Positions 12,055 through 22,470 of a DNA stretch of 64,000 nucleotides are shown one piece after another. The position numbers and the translations under genes are program-made. The first letter of the stretch is position 1; each line of letters opens with the position of its first letter. The stretch comes from Hydractinia symbiolongicarpus. Lineage: Eukaryota; Cnidaria; Hydrozoa; Anthoathecata; Hydractiniidae. The stretch spans positions 18,016,501-18,080,500 of the forward strand of contig NC_079886.1 of assembly GCF_029227915.1 (NCBI RefSeq). The letters run 5' to 3'. The notes under the pieces are model-generated. The model searched no databases, was not told the DNA's origin, and saw nothing but the letters and a program-made list of their open reading frames with translations.

Positions 12055-12122
12055 GCCCTGTTGGTCTAATGGCTATGACACTCTTGCAAACGAGAGATCC
12101 AGGTTCGAATCCTGGACAGGGC
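12055..12122 (+). tRNA. tRNA-like sequence (probable pseudogene), anticodon unclear
   Basis: The acceptor stem GCCCTGT pairs perfectly with ACAGGGC. The T arm CCAGG-TTCGAAT-CCTGG is perfect, and box A (TGGTCTAATGG) and box B (GGTTCGAATCC) for RNA polymerase III are intact. The D arm has three pairs (GTC/GAC). The anticodon arm CTCTTGCAAACGAGAG folds only with a loop of four or six bases, and the whole is 68 nt instead of 71-73. A few bases are therefore missing around the anticodon or variable region, and no anticodon can be assigned safely. It could be a tRNA pseudogene or a tRNA-derived SINE head; I see no clear SINE body downstream. Confidence 0.6.
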
Positions 12123-12274
12123 ATGAAAAACAATTATCTTGCACCTACAACAACCAGGTTGTATTATATTGGCACATAATTCTGCTAATATGATTCACTG
12201 TATATTGACCTTATATAAATGTAATACCTTACATTGAGTACATCTTTGAGTTGTAGGGGGAGAAAGTTTCTATT

Positions 12275-12500
12275 AAGGTGCCTGCCCTGCCTTGCCGTCC
12301 CCTTGCCATTGCCTACCCTTCCTATGCCTTTTCTGTCGCCTGCCTTCTATGGTCTTGTCTTTGCCTACCATGCCTTGCCTACCCCTGCCTTGCTGATTCC
12401 TCCTTCTGTTTCCTTGTTCCTCCTCCTGTTTCCTTGCCTGCTTTGCTGTGCCTTGCCGTGCCCTTTCCTTGCCGTGCTTAATGCCTTTGCCTTAGCAACC
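12275..12500 (+). repeat. Pyrimidine-rich CCTTGCC low-complexity tract
   Basis: About 220 bp are built from variants of CCTTGCC, CCTGCC and TTCCTTG. Open frames across it encode only low-complexity Pro/Leu/Cys strings and are not credible genes. Confidence 0.8.
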
Positions 12501-12599
12501 TCTCCGCAACACTTTCTATACTGGTGCTTGCTACACGATTTCTTCTAAATTATATTTTCACGAGAATGAAAATTACAAAGTGCACGCACAATGATAAAC

Positions 12600-13372
12600 T
12601 TGACCAGTCAAGTCTAAAATTTAAATTTTAGAGGTTTTGCTCCTCTAAAGAATATGCTCATATAAAGAAACACAATTCTTCCTTTTTCCAAGGAGATAAT
12701 GGGCACAAAAATTGAACAAACAAACAGACATAGAGAGTAGGACAGGACTTCTGTAAAGGGTACAAGGGTTTCGACTCATATTCCTGAACCAAGGTACACA
12801 AAATGTCTATGCTGAGTCACCTCAAAAGAGCTCTGCTAACAGTCTTCAGCAGGAACTAGACAATTCTTTCATCCATAACTTTTAATCTGTCCTACTCTGT
12901 ACAATCTTGTGTGACTGGGGTAAGAAGTGAAGTCGTCACTCTCCAAAGATAAGACCAGTGTAGGCAAACTCCCTTGCTGACATAATTTTTATTTTTTTTT
13001 TGTTTTTTTTTTGACTGGGGTAATAAGTGGAGTCGTCACTCTCCAAAGATAGGACCTGGTGCAGTCAAACCTCCTTGCTGGCGTAATTTTTTTGTTTTTC
13101 GCTTTTATTTTGACTGGGGTAATAAGTGGAGTCGTCACTCTCCAAAGACAAGACAAGAAAAAAAAAATTATAAAAAAATAAAATAAAAAAAATAAGAATA
13201 GTCAAACCCCCTTGTCATAAGCCGGAAGTTGTGGTGCTGACTGCAATCTACATAAGCTTTTCAAGGAAAAGGATGTAAGGTTGTACACCATTAAGCAAGC
13301 TTTGTTTGCAAGTGGTCTACTGCTCTGTCGTTGCAATGAAACCACTTACAATGCACTTGGTTATAAGAAATT
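12600..13372 (-). mobile_element. Non-LTR retrotransposon copy F: 3' end only
   Basis: In minus order it starts with the last USP codons (matching the HCNDRAV box, near 13335). Three copies of the ~42-bp 3'-UTR unit follow (13155-12907), then a segment shared with copies B and D (GACTCAGC, CTCTTTTGAGG, near 12810-12850), and a terminal stem-loop (AGAGGAGCAAAACCTCT, near 12640-12612). Everything upstream of the USP end is absent, consistent with strong 5' truncation. Confidence 0.75.
12905..13160 (-). repeat. 3'-UTR tandem repeat of the USP retrotransposon (copy F)
   Basis: Three units read on the plus strand as GACTGGGGTAATAAGTGGAG followed by TCGTCACTCTCCAAAGA, separated by variable T-rich or A-rich spacers. 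Confidence 0.85.
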
Positions 13373-13636
13373 CCCACTTCAAAAAACGTCCGTCCTATTT
13401 TGTTTTTACTATGTTGAGAATTTGTAATTTAACAGTTATTAAGTAAAATTCGAATTATTAAAGCTTATATAAAGCCACATTTTTTTGTGTTTGCAGCATG
13501 CTTCCTTCTCGAAAGCCTCCATGTTGTGATAAAAACTTTTTTTGCATTAAACCCGGTTTGACGTCATCTCCCAGATGGCAAAGAAAAGCCCCCTGAACAT
13601 GTTGTCATAAATTAAGCGATTTAACAATACTCCCTT

Positions 13637-13751
13637 TGAGCAATTATGCCATTCATTGGTTAAGTATGTATCTCAATAATTGTTAGAACTAAAAGATACA
13701 AATAGGAACAAATGGTTAACTAATAATGTACAAGAATGTAGACACTCAACA
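13637..13751 (-). repeat. 3' LTR of the Gypsy element
   Basis: 115 bp from TGAGCAATTATG to GACACTCAACA. It nearly matches 16826-16940 and is preceded by the CCCTT target duplication. Confidence 0.9.
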
Positions 13752-13833
13752 TCCCCCCTCAGTCGGAGGTAGTACTGAAGGTTCGAAGTCATTGTCATGA
13801 AACTTCTACGAAAATCTTCATGGAATCGTAACT

Positions 13834-16791
13834 TCAAGTGTTCATTTCGTAATTTTTTTGCCGCCCTAGTGGTCGTCTCTCGCGTGTAGGTCTTGTGGGG
13901 GGTGTGTGCGAATGAGTTTGGGATGATGCAGCGGGATCAATTACGGGCTCCTGGACGTCACCATTATTCTCGACACCAGTGTTAATGGGTGTGGAGTTCT
14001 TTTCTGCCAACAATTGATTTGGTAAGGGGGCTGAACTGGTTGGTTCGTCAGGTGTAGTGAGAACATCAGGTGATATGGTGGCAGTGAAAAGGGATGTTGG
14101 CGGAGAAGCAGTGGTCGTTTCAGCCAGAGCTTGTGGAGTCGTGAAGTGATGTACTGGAATATCAACAACGGAAGCTGGGCCAACTCTTCGCAAATGTTTT
14201 CAGTTGCAAAGGGTCAGTCCGTTGGAACAGAATACCTTGATAACATACTGGTTGTTGTCAGAGGTCTGAATGACTGTCCCAGTTTTGATCCATCGGGTGG
14301 GGAATTGACCAGTCTGGTCATGTACTCTGCATGTGTAGCCTAGAGCAAGTGGGTCGATCTGATGTGATTTGCAGGTAAGCGTCTCCATTTGCTTCACAGA
14401 GCGAGTCAGTAATGCCCCCTCCCTAGGTCTCCACAGGTGTCTCCAGGATGGTTTTACGGAGGCACAGTCAAATATCTGCATTGGTGGCTTGACTGGTAAT
14501 ACATCTTGAATAGTGCGGGCAGACACAATTTCAGCAGGTGATAGCTTTGATGTCGGGTCTGGATTATTCCGAAATTGAAGAATGGCTCTGGTGAAGCTTT
14601 CAGAGTCTATCTCCCCATCCGATGAGACGTTATTCCGAAGTCATTTCATTGTCTTTACTGCTACCTCGGCACTGCTGAACACCCCATCTACGGATGAAAT
14701 CTGTTGTTTCTCTTGCCACAAACTCGGATCCTCGCTGCCTAATTCGTAAGGGACACCCAATAGTGAAGAACTTGGTGTCTTCGAGTGCCCAGGCGATTAC
14801 GAGTGCCTCCCCCTCGATTGGGGCGTAACGTTGCTCTGACGGTCGAAGAAAACATGGACCCGCCAAGGTGATTTTCCAGCCACCCTCACAGCAGTTGGGA
14901 GTGTCAGAAGCGCAGCCAATATCCGATCCCAGTCCTCGATTAATCAGGGCTCACATGTTTTTCATTGGGGCTCGGATATACGTACTCCTTCCTAACATTT
15001 TGTCGGTCAGCTTTCCATAATGCGATACTTGATTTACAAGTCCGAACCAAGCACGCACATCTGCAATCTGTTTTGGCATAGGGAATTGTGTTATAGAGTC
15101 TGGGCGGTGATGTAAAACCCCGCAAATTTAATGTCCTTCTGAGAGAATTGGAATTTTGTTCGGCTTAAAACAATTCCCTCTTTTCCCATCAGCTCCCGGT
15201 AGTCAAGCATTTTCCACCAATGCTCTCTTATGGTTCATCCCACAATGTAGTATCGCCCACACATTTGGTTTTGCTAGGGACATCCGCAATGACACGATCA
15301 TATCAACGTAAGTATCCGTCGCCACTCGCTAGATAGCCCTGTGCAGCCGCACGGTATCGATAGCGACCAAATTCTGTGATAAATGTTAGAAGATGTCTAT
15401 CACCTTTTGCAACCGAAACAGAATGATAACCGTTCCAGGTTTCTGTTACTGATAGATTTGTACCTGGTGGAATCATCCGTGCCTTCTGGAAGGGTGGGAC
15501 GGTGTGATGGGTGTCTCGGAGGCAGTGCTTGTTGAGGGATTGGAAATGAACCACACGTCATGGACCCCCGTCAGCTTTTCTTATCCAAATTGAAGTGACA
15601 CCAAGTGAAAGGCGTGTTTGATCCAACTTTCTCGATCACTCCAAGCCTCACATCTTCATCTAATTGTCGTTTGACTGCCTCGCGCCAGTGGAGTGGTATT
15701 GGGGCAGGGGTGTGGACAGCTATTGGTGGAGCACCTGGATCTATATGAATTCTGATTTGTGGACCAGACATCATTGGTAGAGGCTGGTGGGTACACTTAT
15801 TGAAGTTTAATGACGCGAATCTGTCAAACAACCACTGCTTCATTTTCTCGGTGTTCTCCTTGATTGCTTTGAAGGGTACAGTTGTTGGGCGAACCAGTTG
15901 TGGTTGCCTCCTTTGTCAGTCGCATGGAGGTGTTACGCCTCTTTGGTGATTGGTGGCTGAGTTAACTGTGGATCGAGCTGACGCACCAATGCTTGGGAAA
16001 TCTGGATTGATCATTTGTAGATTTTCCATAGAGTTTTTGGTATCATATGAACATCTTAAGGTTCCCAAGTGCAACAAAATTAATTTCATTCCGGCCGGTC
16101 AATCACCATTTAAGAAGAGGCATACAATGTGTGGAGGCCTTTCTTCACCTTGCTTCCGATTGGAAAATACTGTCAGATTTAGATTCTGTTTTAGTTGTTC
16201 CACCATACATTGCAATAACACAAATACGCCCAGACGTGTTTTAAATATCCAGTTCTTCCAAAACTGTAATTATGGTAGAACTGACTTGTCCATGTGAAGA
16301 GAACACGGAATATTGGCACAAACGAAAGCTTAACAAATATTCTTCACTTTGTTATGCTATGAAAAACAATGGATGGATCGTGCATTTCTTTGCCATTGAG
16401 GTGGGTGCAAGGGGTTTCTGTTCAGAATCAGTAAGGACCTGTTTTCGTCGCCTTGGTTTCCCTAACAAGCCTTTACGCTCCCTATTAAATTGTTTCCTAA
16501 TTTAATTACGTACTTCACCATTTCTTCAGTGTAATGGGTGGCCAATTGGGTGTTACGAATATCCGTACCTCTTTTGAAGAGGTCCCACTTCTTATGGAAT
16601 GTGTTCCGCTCCTCCTCAGATGTCTCTTTCCGAATGATGGGTCTGTCAATCTTTGGAGGTCTTAGCTTGACTGCTGCTCCAGCTGGTAATGTTGCATGTG
16701 TGTGACTTATCGCATGCAGGTTGAGTTGAGCCGCTGCCAAAACTGACCGTGTATCGTCAGTCGAGTAACCACATCCCGCCAGGGGGCGCAC
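13834..16791 (-). pseudogene. Gypsy pol relic (RT, RNase H, C-terminal integrase tail)
   Basis: Minus-strand fragments follow the order of Gypsy pol. At 16791-16462 there is a pre-RT segment. At 15843-15571 is the RT N-part (PLHWREAVKRQLDEDVRLGVIE). At 15554-15303 is the RT core continuation (FITEFGRYRYRAAAQGYL). At 15240-15130 is the RT C-part with several stops. At 14866-14630 is RNase H (SEQRYAPIEGEALVIAWAL), ending in a stub of integrase-like sequence. At 14526-14200 and 14193-13834 is the C-terminal tail ending in a Pro/Thr-rich region and RPTRERRPLGR, typical of Gypsy pol ends. The RT YxDD motif is not preserved in one frame. No gag was recognised. Confidence 0.75.
16036..16497 (+). mobile_element. 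Non-LTR retrotransposon copy C: internal RLE fragment inside the Gypsy element
   Basis: Sequence from about 16036 to 16497 is close to the endonuclease part of copy B. It shows LLSDLDSVLVV (wording close to copy B), ITQIRPDV, then after a frame change VELTCPCEENTEYWHKRKL, FAIEVGARGFCSESVR and RRLGFPNKPLRSLL. Neither the 5' part (RT) nor the USP, 3' UTR or stem-loop is present, so this is a captured internal piece rather than a normal 5'-truncated insertion. Gypsy coding sequence of the opposite strand flanks it on both sides. Confidence 0.8.
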
Positions 16792-16825
16792 GTGACTCCT
16801 TCCAGTAATTAGATACGTTCTAACA

Positions 16826-16940
16826 TGAGAAATTATGCCATTTATTGGTTAAGTATGTATCTCAATAATTTTTAGAACTAAAAGATACAAATAGGAACAA
16901 ATGGTTAACTAATAATGCACAAGAATGTGGACACTCTACA
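16826..16940 (-). repeat. 5' LTR of the Gypsy element
   Basis: 115 bp from TGAGAAATTATG to GACACTCTACA, followed by CCCTT. A canonical TGG-type primer-binding site is not obvious next to it on the minus strand. Confidence 0.9.
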
Positions 16941-16954
16941 CCCTTTATTAAAAA

Positions 16955-17255
16955 GAAATTGAAATAACGACCAACGATCAAAAGAAATATCTCCATACGC
17001 CCAGTGACCAACTACCAAAAAAAATATCTTGTAACGACCAACTATCAAAAAAAATATCCCGCAACGACTAACTACAAAAAGAAATATCCCTAACGGCCAA
17101 CTACCAAAAGAAATATCCCTTACGCCCAACGAACAACAACCAAAAAAATATCCCATTACAAACAACAACCAACTACCAAAAGAGATATCCTTTAACGACC
17201 AACTACCAAAAAATATATCCTGCAACGCACATGACCAACGCCCAACTATTTCAAA
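16955..17255. repeat. Degenerate minisatellite (GACCAACTACCAAAAGAAATAT)n-like
   Basis: About eight imperfect units of 30-45 bp are built around CCAACTACCAAAA and AAATATCCC. The minus frame across it encodes only a repetitive Phe/Ser/Trp/Gly string and is not credible. Confidence 0.75.
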
Positions 17256-17309
17256 ACAAGAAGAGAAGCCACAACTTTTTCTAACGCAGAAGTTTTTTAT
17301 ATGAATTAA

Positions 17310-17455
17310 CTTGGTTGTACAGACCATCCTTGTAAAAGGGAAATCTTGCGTTGCATAGAGATCTTTAGAGGGTTTAACCTCTACCACTTAAAATAAGAGT
17401 CATTAGACTAGTCGAATCACTACAGCTTGCTGTTTTGTTATATCGTAATCATCGT
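17310..17455 (+). repeat. Non-LTR family 3' tail (stem-loop), solo
   Basis: It contains CCTTGTAAAAGGGAAATCTTG, then the stem-loop TAGAGGGTTTAACCTCTA, then ATTAGACTAGTC and ACAGCTTGCTGTTTTGTTAT. The same order occurs after copy E (35485-35630), so this is probably a tail remnant of the same family or a sister subfamily. Confidence 0.6.
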
Positions 17456-17479
17456 CAAAACTTAAAATTGTAAAAAAAA

Positions 17480-18560
17480 ATTAGTCAGCAGTATATTTCT
17501 GATACAGCTCTAATAAATTTGATGAATTTGTCCTTGTCTTTGTTGGCATTTCTCCACATGAATTCGCCCAAAAGGTGGTAGTTTTGTTGGTGTTATTTTA
17601 CAAATTCTATCGAATGATTAACTTTTAAGTTATTGTAAATCCATTCCTTGCAAAATGTCGTATACCTTCCAACAATTGGAAATAATTATAGAGCCAGGTG
17701 AGATGTATTTTACAATAGTAATGTTTGTCTGTCTCGTTTATTAACAGCAACCATGAAATTTTTTCTGGAATTTTCCTCTATTCCACCGAAAACCCATTGT
17801 CCCTTCAACGTGATGTCCTAGTGTTATAAAGGCAACATGACGAATCTATGGGAAGAAAGTCAATGTCAGAAAACGCATTTAATTAAAGTGGTACGATAAC
17901 GGTGAAATAAATAACAAAATTAAATACCTATATGATATTTTCTTTTTCCAAATTTAGACTCGTCAATTTGTACTCTGATTCCTGGTCCAATAGTTGGTTT
18001 CGATTTTCGCATCATAATGTCATCACATATTTCTCGACAAAAATTAACCCAGTCAACAGCAGTTTTAGCTGAAATACTCGTTTCATGAATAATTTTTTTT
18101 GTTCAATTCCTAAATAAAAAAGTGAACAGCTGGTAAGTTATCGTTTTTTTGGGTCACCCTAACCCTAATCCTAACCCAAACAGGTTATAGTTTACCTTAA
18201 TTAATCTTGATTAATTAAAGCGAATTAAAAAATGTTTTTGGAAAAGTTTTCAGAATGTTTATAAAAATTTAGGGAAAATTATGGAAATTTTTACAGTCAA
18301 AAAGTTTTACCCTCACAAATATTAATAGTTAAAGGTAGTAGGGCAAGTGCTATAATAACCTGTTGTCCACCAATACGTTAATTCCAAAATTTCTTGGATG
18401 GTCAGATTGCTTTTTTCATACCATGTTCCTTTTCGTATTGAGACGTCTTTCGAGTGATCTTTTTTCTGACAACGCCATTTTAAACGATCTGAAGAGTAAG
18501 TTTTAGATATCTTCATAAACATAGCACAGCTAAAAATTGGACATGTAAGTTCTTTTTTTA
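17480..18560 (-). pseudogene. Merlin/IS1016-like transposase (DDE_Tnp_IS1595) relic
   Basis: In minus order there is an N-terminal zinc-ribbon-like segment (LTCPIFSC near 18545, then RLKWRCQKKDH). Then comes RKGTWYEKSNLTIQEIL (near 18430), an interruption, ISAKTAVDWVNFCREIC (near 18060), the first Asp in VQIDESKFGKRKYHIG (near 17975-17935), a likely intron, GQWVFGGIEENSR (near 17800-17765), and RDRQTLL. NHSIEFV lies near 17615. These are diagnostic of the ISXO2-like/Merlin family. Stops and frame changes are frequent. Minus-strand sequence up to 18780 may include an upstream exon, but it carries no recognisable motif. Confidence 0.75.
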
Positions 18561-18780
18561 AGATATTGTTATTAATTCACCAAGTAATAGCAGTATTTTT
18601 ATCGCAAAAAACATCTGTTATTAAAGACTTGATAGTAGTAAATTTACTAGTTTCGTTATTTTTGCGATAGTAACTGTCCATAGTTGAATTACCAATCTGT
18701 GTACATTTATTTTCCATTTCAATGAGCTTTGATGAATACATAATATTGGACTGAGTTCCTCGATCTCTTACTCTTTTCAT

Positions 18781-19239
18781 AATTTTATTTATTTTAGATA
18801 TTAAAGGAAATAAATGTTAGATTCGTCTGCATAAAACACGATACATTTGCAATAATACGTACACCAGAAAAAAATAATACCCGTATGGTTCTGTCTGTCT
18901 GTCACGCACAAAGGTGACAGCAGTAGTGAGACATACAAAATGCGATAAATAAAGAGCGGAAAGCGACTAGTCCCTGAAAAAACTATTACAAGGGAACGAA
19001 AAATTATAAGTAAAATAAAAAATTTGAAGCAGAGACAAAAAACGGGAATATAAATGATATACATGATTTTTTTATAATAATCAATTGAATATAATTACCT
19101 AGGAAAATAATAATAAAAATAAATGTGATTAAAAAAGATAATGGTGGAAAAAATTGAGGAGAAATTTTTGTCTTTATAAATGTTCATGTTGCATCACTCC
19201 CCGCCAAGGCAAAAATTTCTTTGAGGAGTTCCTTTGTAT
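18781..19239. other. No gene recognised
   Basis: AT-rich spacer between the Merlin relic and the BEL/Pao fragment. No domain or repeat was identified. Confidence 0.4.
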
Positions 19240-20480
19240 TTAATTGTACAACTCTTTGACAAAATAAGGATCATTGATCGCATGTACCAGAACCAGACTA
19301 CGCACCGAACGAAAAGTTTTGCGCTTGACGTTTTCATTTTGATTTTTGTATTCGACCAGCACACGCCTTACGTTACCATCATTACCAATCCCGACCGACT
19401 TACCCATTCCGTAGGTGTAGGTTTTGGAAATGGCTGAATCAACCTTTGTAAATAACACAACATCACCATTTTCAAGATTTCTATCTTGTGAAAACCAGTT
19501 GGTTTGTTGCATCAGTTTAGGAACTTGGCTTAGCAACCAATTTTCGAACCATGCGTCGTAAATTTTTTAATTGGTCTTCAGGAGCTTGGATGGATTGTCA
19601 GAAACAATTAGATTTTCAACAGGGCTTCTATTGTTATTTCGTCTAAGAATAAGCCTGTTAGGGGTGATGAGATCCATGTTCTCGACTTCCACAACGTTGC
19701 CAACAGCAAGCGGAAGGTTGTTGATTGTGTTTGCTATAGTCGATGCCAGTGTCTGCCACTGTAGGATGGAGAACCTCTGGTTGGTTACTGCTTTTTCTAA
19801 GGATTGATTGATATCCTTTATCTTCCTCTCTACTTTTCCATTAACGTTGTAGTCACCGACAGGGCATGTCTCGAACTCCACGCTTCGTTCTCGGAGCATT
19901 TCTATTTTTATATCTGTGAAACTCAGCTTCATGGTCTTTGATCCTTTAAAGAGTTGAAAACCTTCATCGCAGAACACTTTCTTCGGAAAGGCATATCTGG
20001 TAGAAAACCGGGTAAAGGATTGTATGAATGCTGTCGATGAGTAATCATCCATTACGATGATCAACACAGCTGAAGTTCAACAGCACCAGTACACAACAAG
20101 CCAGATCTTGACTGTGGTCCTCTTGTGAGCTGGTGAGAATGACTGATCCAAGTGAGTGTTATAGAACGCAGGTGCAATGGTCATGCTTGATGTAGGAATT
20201 GGGCCCATAATGGCTTATATTTGTTTCTTGTTGATCAGGCGACATTTGATGCACGACTTCTTGATCATCTTCACTAATGGACAATCATTGACATAGACTT
20301 TCTTTAAGACTTTCCTAATGGTTGTCTCAATCCCAGCATGTTTGGTTGATTTGCTGTTCCAGTGAACATCTTAGATGATGCGGAATGCAAGAGCCAAATT
20401 TTTTTCAACCAATGGAACACACAATGTTGATGCATTCAAGTCCAACTTAGCTTTAGTGAATCTTCCAACAATTGTTGCAT
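19240..20480 (-). pseudogene. BEL/Pao retrotransposon integrase and C-terminal domain, fragment
   Basis: In minus order there is an integrase zinc-binding region (KHAGIETTIRKVLKKVY, then CPLVKMIKKSCIKC, near 20340-20240). The integrase core follows, with Asp in VMDDYSS (20050), Asp in VFCDEGF (19970) and Glu in NGKVERKI (19830). Then comes LASTIANTINNLPLAVG, and a C-terminal DUF5641-like region (TNWFSQDRNLENGDVVLF, near 19500, then DGNVRRVLVEY). This order is that of the 3' half of BEL/Pao pol. Frame breaks near 20070 and 19560 and missing protease/RT show a truncated dead copy. No LTR was found nearby. Confidence 0.8.
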
Positions 20481-20529
20481 TGTTTTTTTGACAAGATACG
20501 ACCATTTTTATCATTTTGATCATAATGAT

Positions 20530-21260
20530 ATGGACCAATTACAGGTTACGTAGTTGACAACTAGGTACTTTATCGTAGAATGATGTTTGTAATTTGACCA
20601 ACACATAGCTAATACTATAATAGCTTCATGGTGTCTTAATAAACAACTCTGAACAGTCAATTACAATGCAGCAGCGTATCACACTTCTTTCAGGCCAAAT
20701 GATAGCCAATTAAGCTCTTTGGACAGCATTTTTACCCATGTAAAATACAACTAAGCAAATATTCTTGCTCTAAGCTTAATTTTCGCAGAACATTTTTTGT
20801 CCCTAGGTGAAGTTAGGTCTTTTGAAGTGTTACTCACACTTTCCACTTATGCATATCTTGTGCGCTTGGTAAAAGGTCCGAGTACATTATGCCAAATACT
20901 GTAGAATTTTCAAAACCAGTGAAAAAGTTTACATCTTAATTACGTGTAATATGTGACAAGGTTTAGGAAACTGCAAATGAACATTGGATTTCTTTGCTTG
21001 TAACGTGATCATGCAGTGTCTCTCTTTCCTCAACTAAAAATAACTTCAGCATTCGTTGTAGAACTTGAGCTGCTTGCATAGGTGAGTTTTCTCCCTGTTT
21101 TTTGGTGATTTGTCAAAGGTACAACCTGTCATATACAAGGTAGGAGTTGGCTGTGAATCCTGTTGTTTGTTGCTTCTAAGCCAACAAGTCCTTTCCTGAC
21201 TTCGCTATCCAAAGTTTTCCTTTTTGCTCATCTTTTGGAATAGCTTTGACTGATAATTTA
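20530..21260 (-). pseudogene. DDE_Tnp_4-type transposase relic
   Basis: Degenerate minus-strand similarity to the HTH_4/DDE_Tnp_4 transposases is visible. ENFTGFENSTVFGIMY (near 20915) is followed by a weak HTH region, LAIIWPERSVI (near 20690), CIVIDCSELFIK (near 20660-20630, first catalytic Asp) and WSNYKHHSTIKYLV (near 20600-20555) in shifted frames. The C-terminal half is lost; the BEL/Pao fragment begins just downstream. It is a different subfamily from the transposase at 1.6-2.5 kb. Confidence 0.6.
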
Positions 21261-22020
21261 CGTGCTTTTTGACAACATATCTATGTAGATATCTGGAGTA
21301 GTTGCTACACCCAGCCACATAGAGTCGATAATTTGGTATGTTCTTTTATTTGTTATTTAAAAAAAATTAACGCAATAAAGCTAAAAAACTCTTAAAAAAG
21401 ATTATAAACACAAATAAACATAGACAAAAAATCCAATGCTGTTGCCATATTTATTTTTGTTTGCCCTGATTACCCAGGATGCTTTGCGCAACCGTGAAAA
21501 TGTCTATGGGCTGAAAAAAGTGATTGGAATAGTGACGTATTTTTAGCAAACTTTTACTTTTGGAAAAGAGTAGTAATAGTGGCATAGGAAAATGAATACA
21601 GGGATGCGACTCAACCAAGAAAACCTGGAAATATACATTGAAAACATGGGTTTTCAGTAAAAACACGTGGAAATAATTTTGCTTAACCGTTTAAGGTTAC
21701 TTGTTTAACTAATTTATGTTCAATCAATTTTCCAAAAAAAGGGGGATTTTGCTTTTTTGAAAAATCTTTAGAGGGTTGCAACCTCTAACTATAGTAGAAC
21801 CAGCTGTCATTAGACAAGAAATATCATTACAGCTAGCTTTTTTGTTACCTCATCATTAATGCTGTTTTGTGTTAAGTATAATGTTGAAGCAATATTGTTA
21901 TAGATTTCTTCGGTTTGAATAAAACGCTTCTTACATAACTAGGTAGTTCTAGTGTATTTAGATTGTATAAACATTTGTTGTTGTTGTTGTTTATTCTAGT
22001 TAATATGGTATATGAAATGT
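21261..22020. other. Mostly featureless; contains a family tail near 21755-21865
   Basis: No coding motif. At 21755-21865 the sequence TTTAGAGGGTTGCAACCTCTA, then GTCATTAGACAAG and ACAGCTAGCTTTTTTGTTA, matches the stem-loop tails at 17.4 and 35.5 kb. Confidence 0.55.
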
Positions 22021-22079
22021 CAAGAAAAAAATCAAACATACTTTTAAGATAAGTGGCTGAAAGACGATAGGTATAGCAA

Positions 22080-22470
22080 GTCGGTTGCAAAGACTGTGAA
22101 ACAGACTTTATCACGACGTAATTTTTGCCAGAATGATATAGATATTTCAAGTATGGGAGTTGGTGCCCTTGTCAATCATAGTACAGGAAAGAAACACAAA
22201 GAAAAAGATTTTGGTATAAGGAATTTCTTTAATTCTAGTACTTCAGCAGACACCTCTAGCAATATAGAGAGCTATATAGTACCAGAAAATGCTACCAGAG
22301 CTGAGTTTCTTTAGGCGTTACGAGTTGTCTTGACCCATTCTTCACTTAGGACCTGTTGGGGCATAAATAGAGTTTTTCAAACCGTGTTTCCTGATAGTAA
22401 AATTTCTAGTTCATTTAAATTGTGCAAAACCAAATGTGGATATTTTATAAATCATAGTCGTTTGATTTTA
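22080..22470 (+). pseudogene. hAT-like transposase N-terminal fragment
   Basis: The plus frame shows a BED-like zinc-finger remnant (MGVGALVNHSTGKKHKEKD), then ATRAEFL, a stop, ALRVVLTHSSLRTC, VFQTVFPDSKIS and CKTKCGYFINH. This combination is typical of the N-terminal region of hAT-superfamily transposases frequent in cnidarians. It ends abruptly and copy D of the USP element starts about 120 bp downstream. The catalytic core and the dimerisation domain are absent. Confidence 0.6.

Larger units (their letters stand above)
13637..16940 (-). mobile_element. Gypsy/Ty3-type LTR retrotransposon with 115-bp LTRs
   Basis: Two 115-bp direct repeats (13637-13751 and 16826-16940), beginning TGAG and ending ACA, bound the element. 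They are flanked by an identical 5-bp duplication, CCCTT (13632-13636 and 16941-16945). Internal coding is on the minus strand. The 3' LTR (left) is preceded on that strand by a polypurine tract, GAGGGGGGA (plus 13752-13760). Coding remnants in minus order are a pre-RT region, RT, RNase H and a post-integrase C-terminal part; most of the integrase core is missing. Many stops and frameshifts show it is inactive. The LTRs differ at only a few positions. A ~460-bp fragment of the USP non-LTR element lies inside it. Confidence 0.88.

Noticed and set aside
12234-12548. 104-codon frame rich in Pro, Leu, Cys
   Set aside because: Encoded by a CCTTGCC low-complexity tract; no domain.
16905-17387. 160-codon minus-strand frame rich in Phe/Gly/Ser/Trp
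   Set aside because: Spans the degenerate minisatellite at 16955-17255; the apparent protein repeats are the DNA repeats translated.
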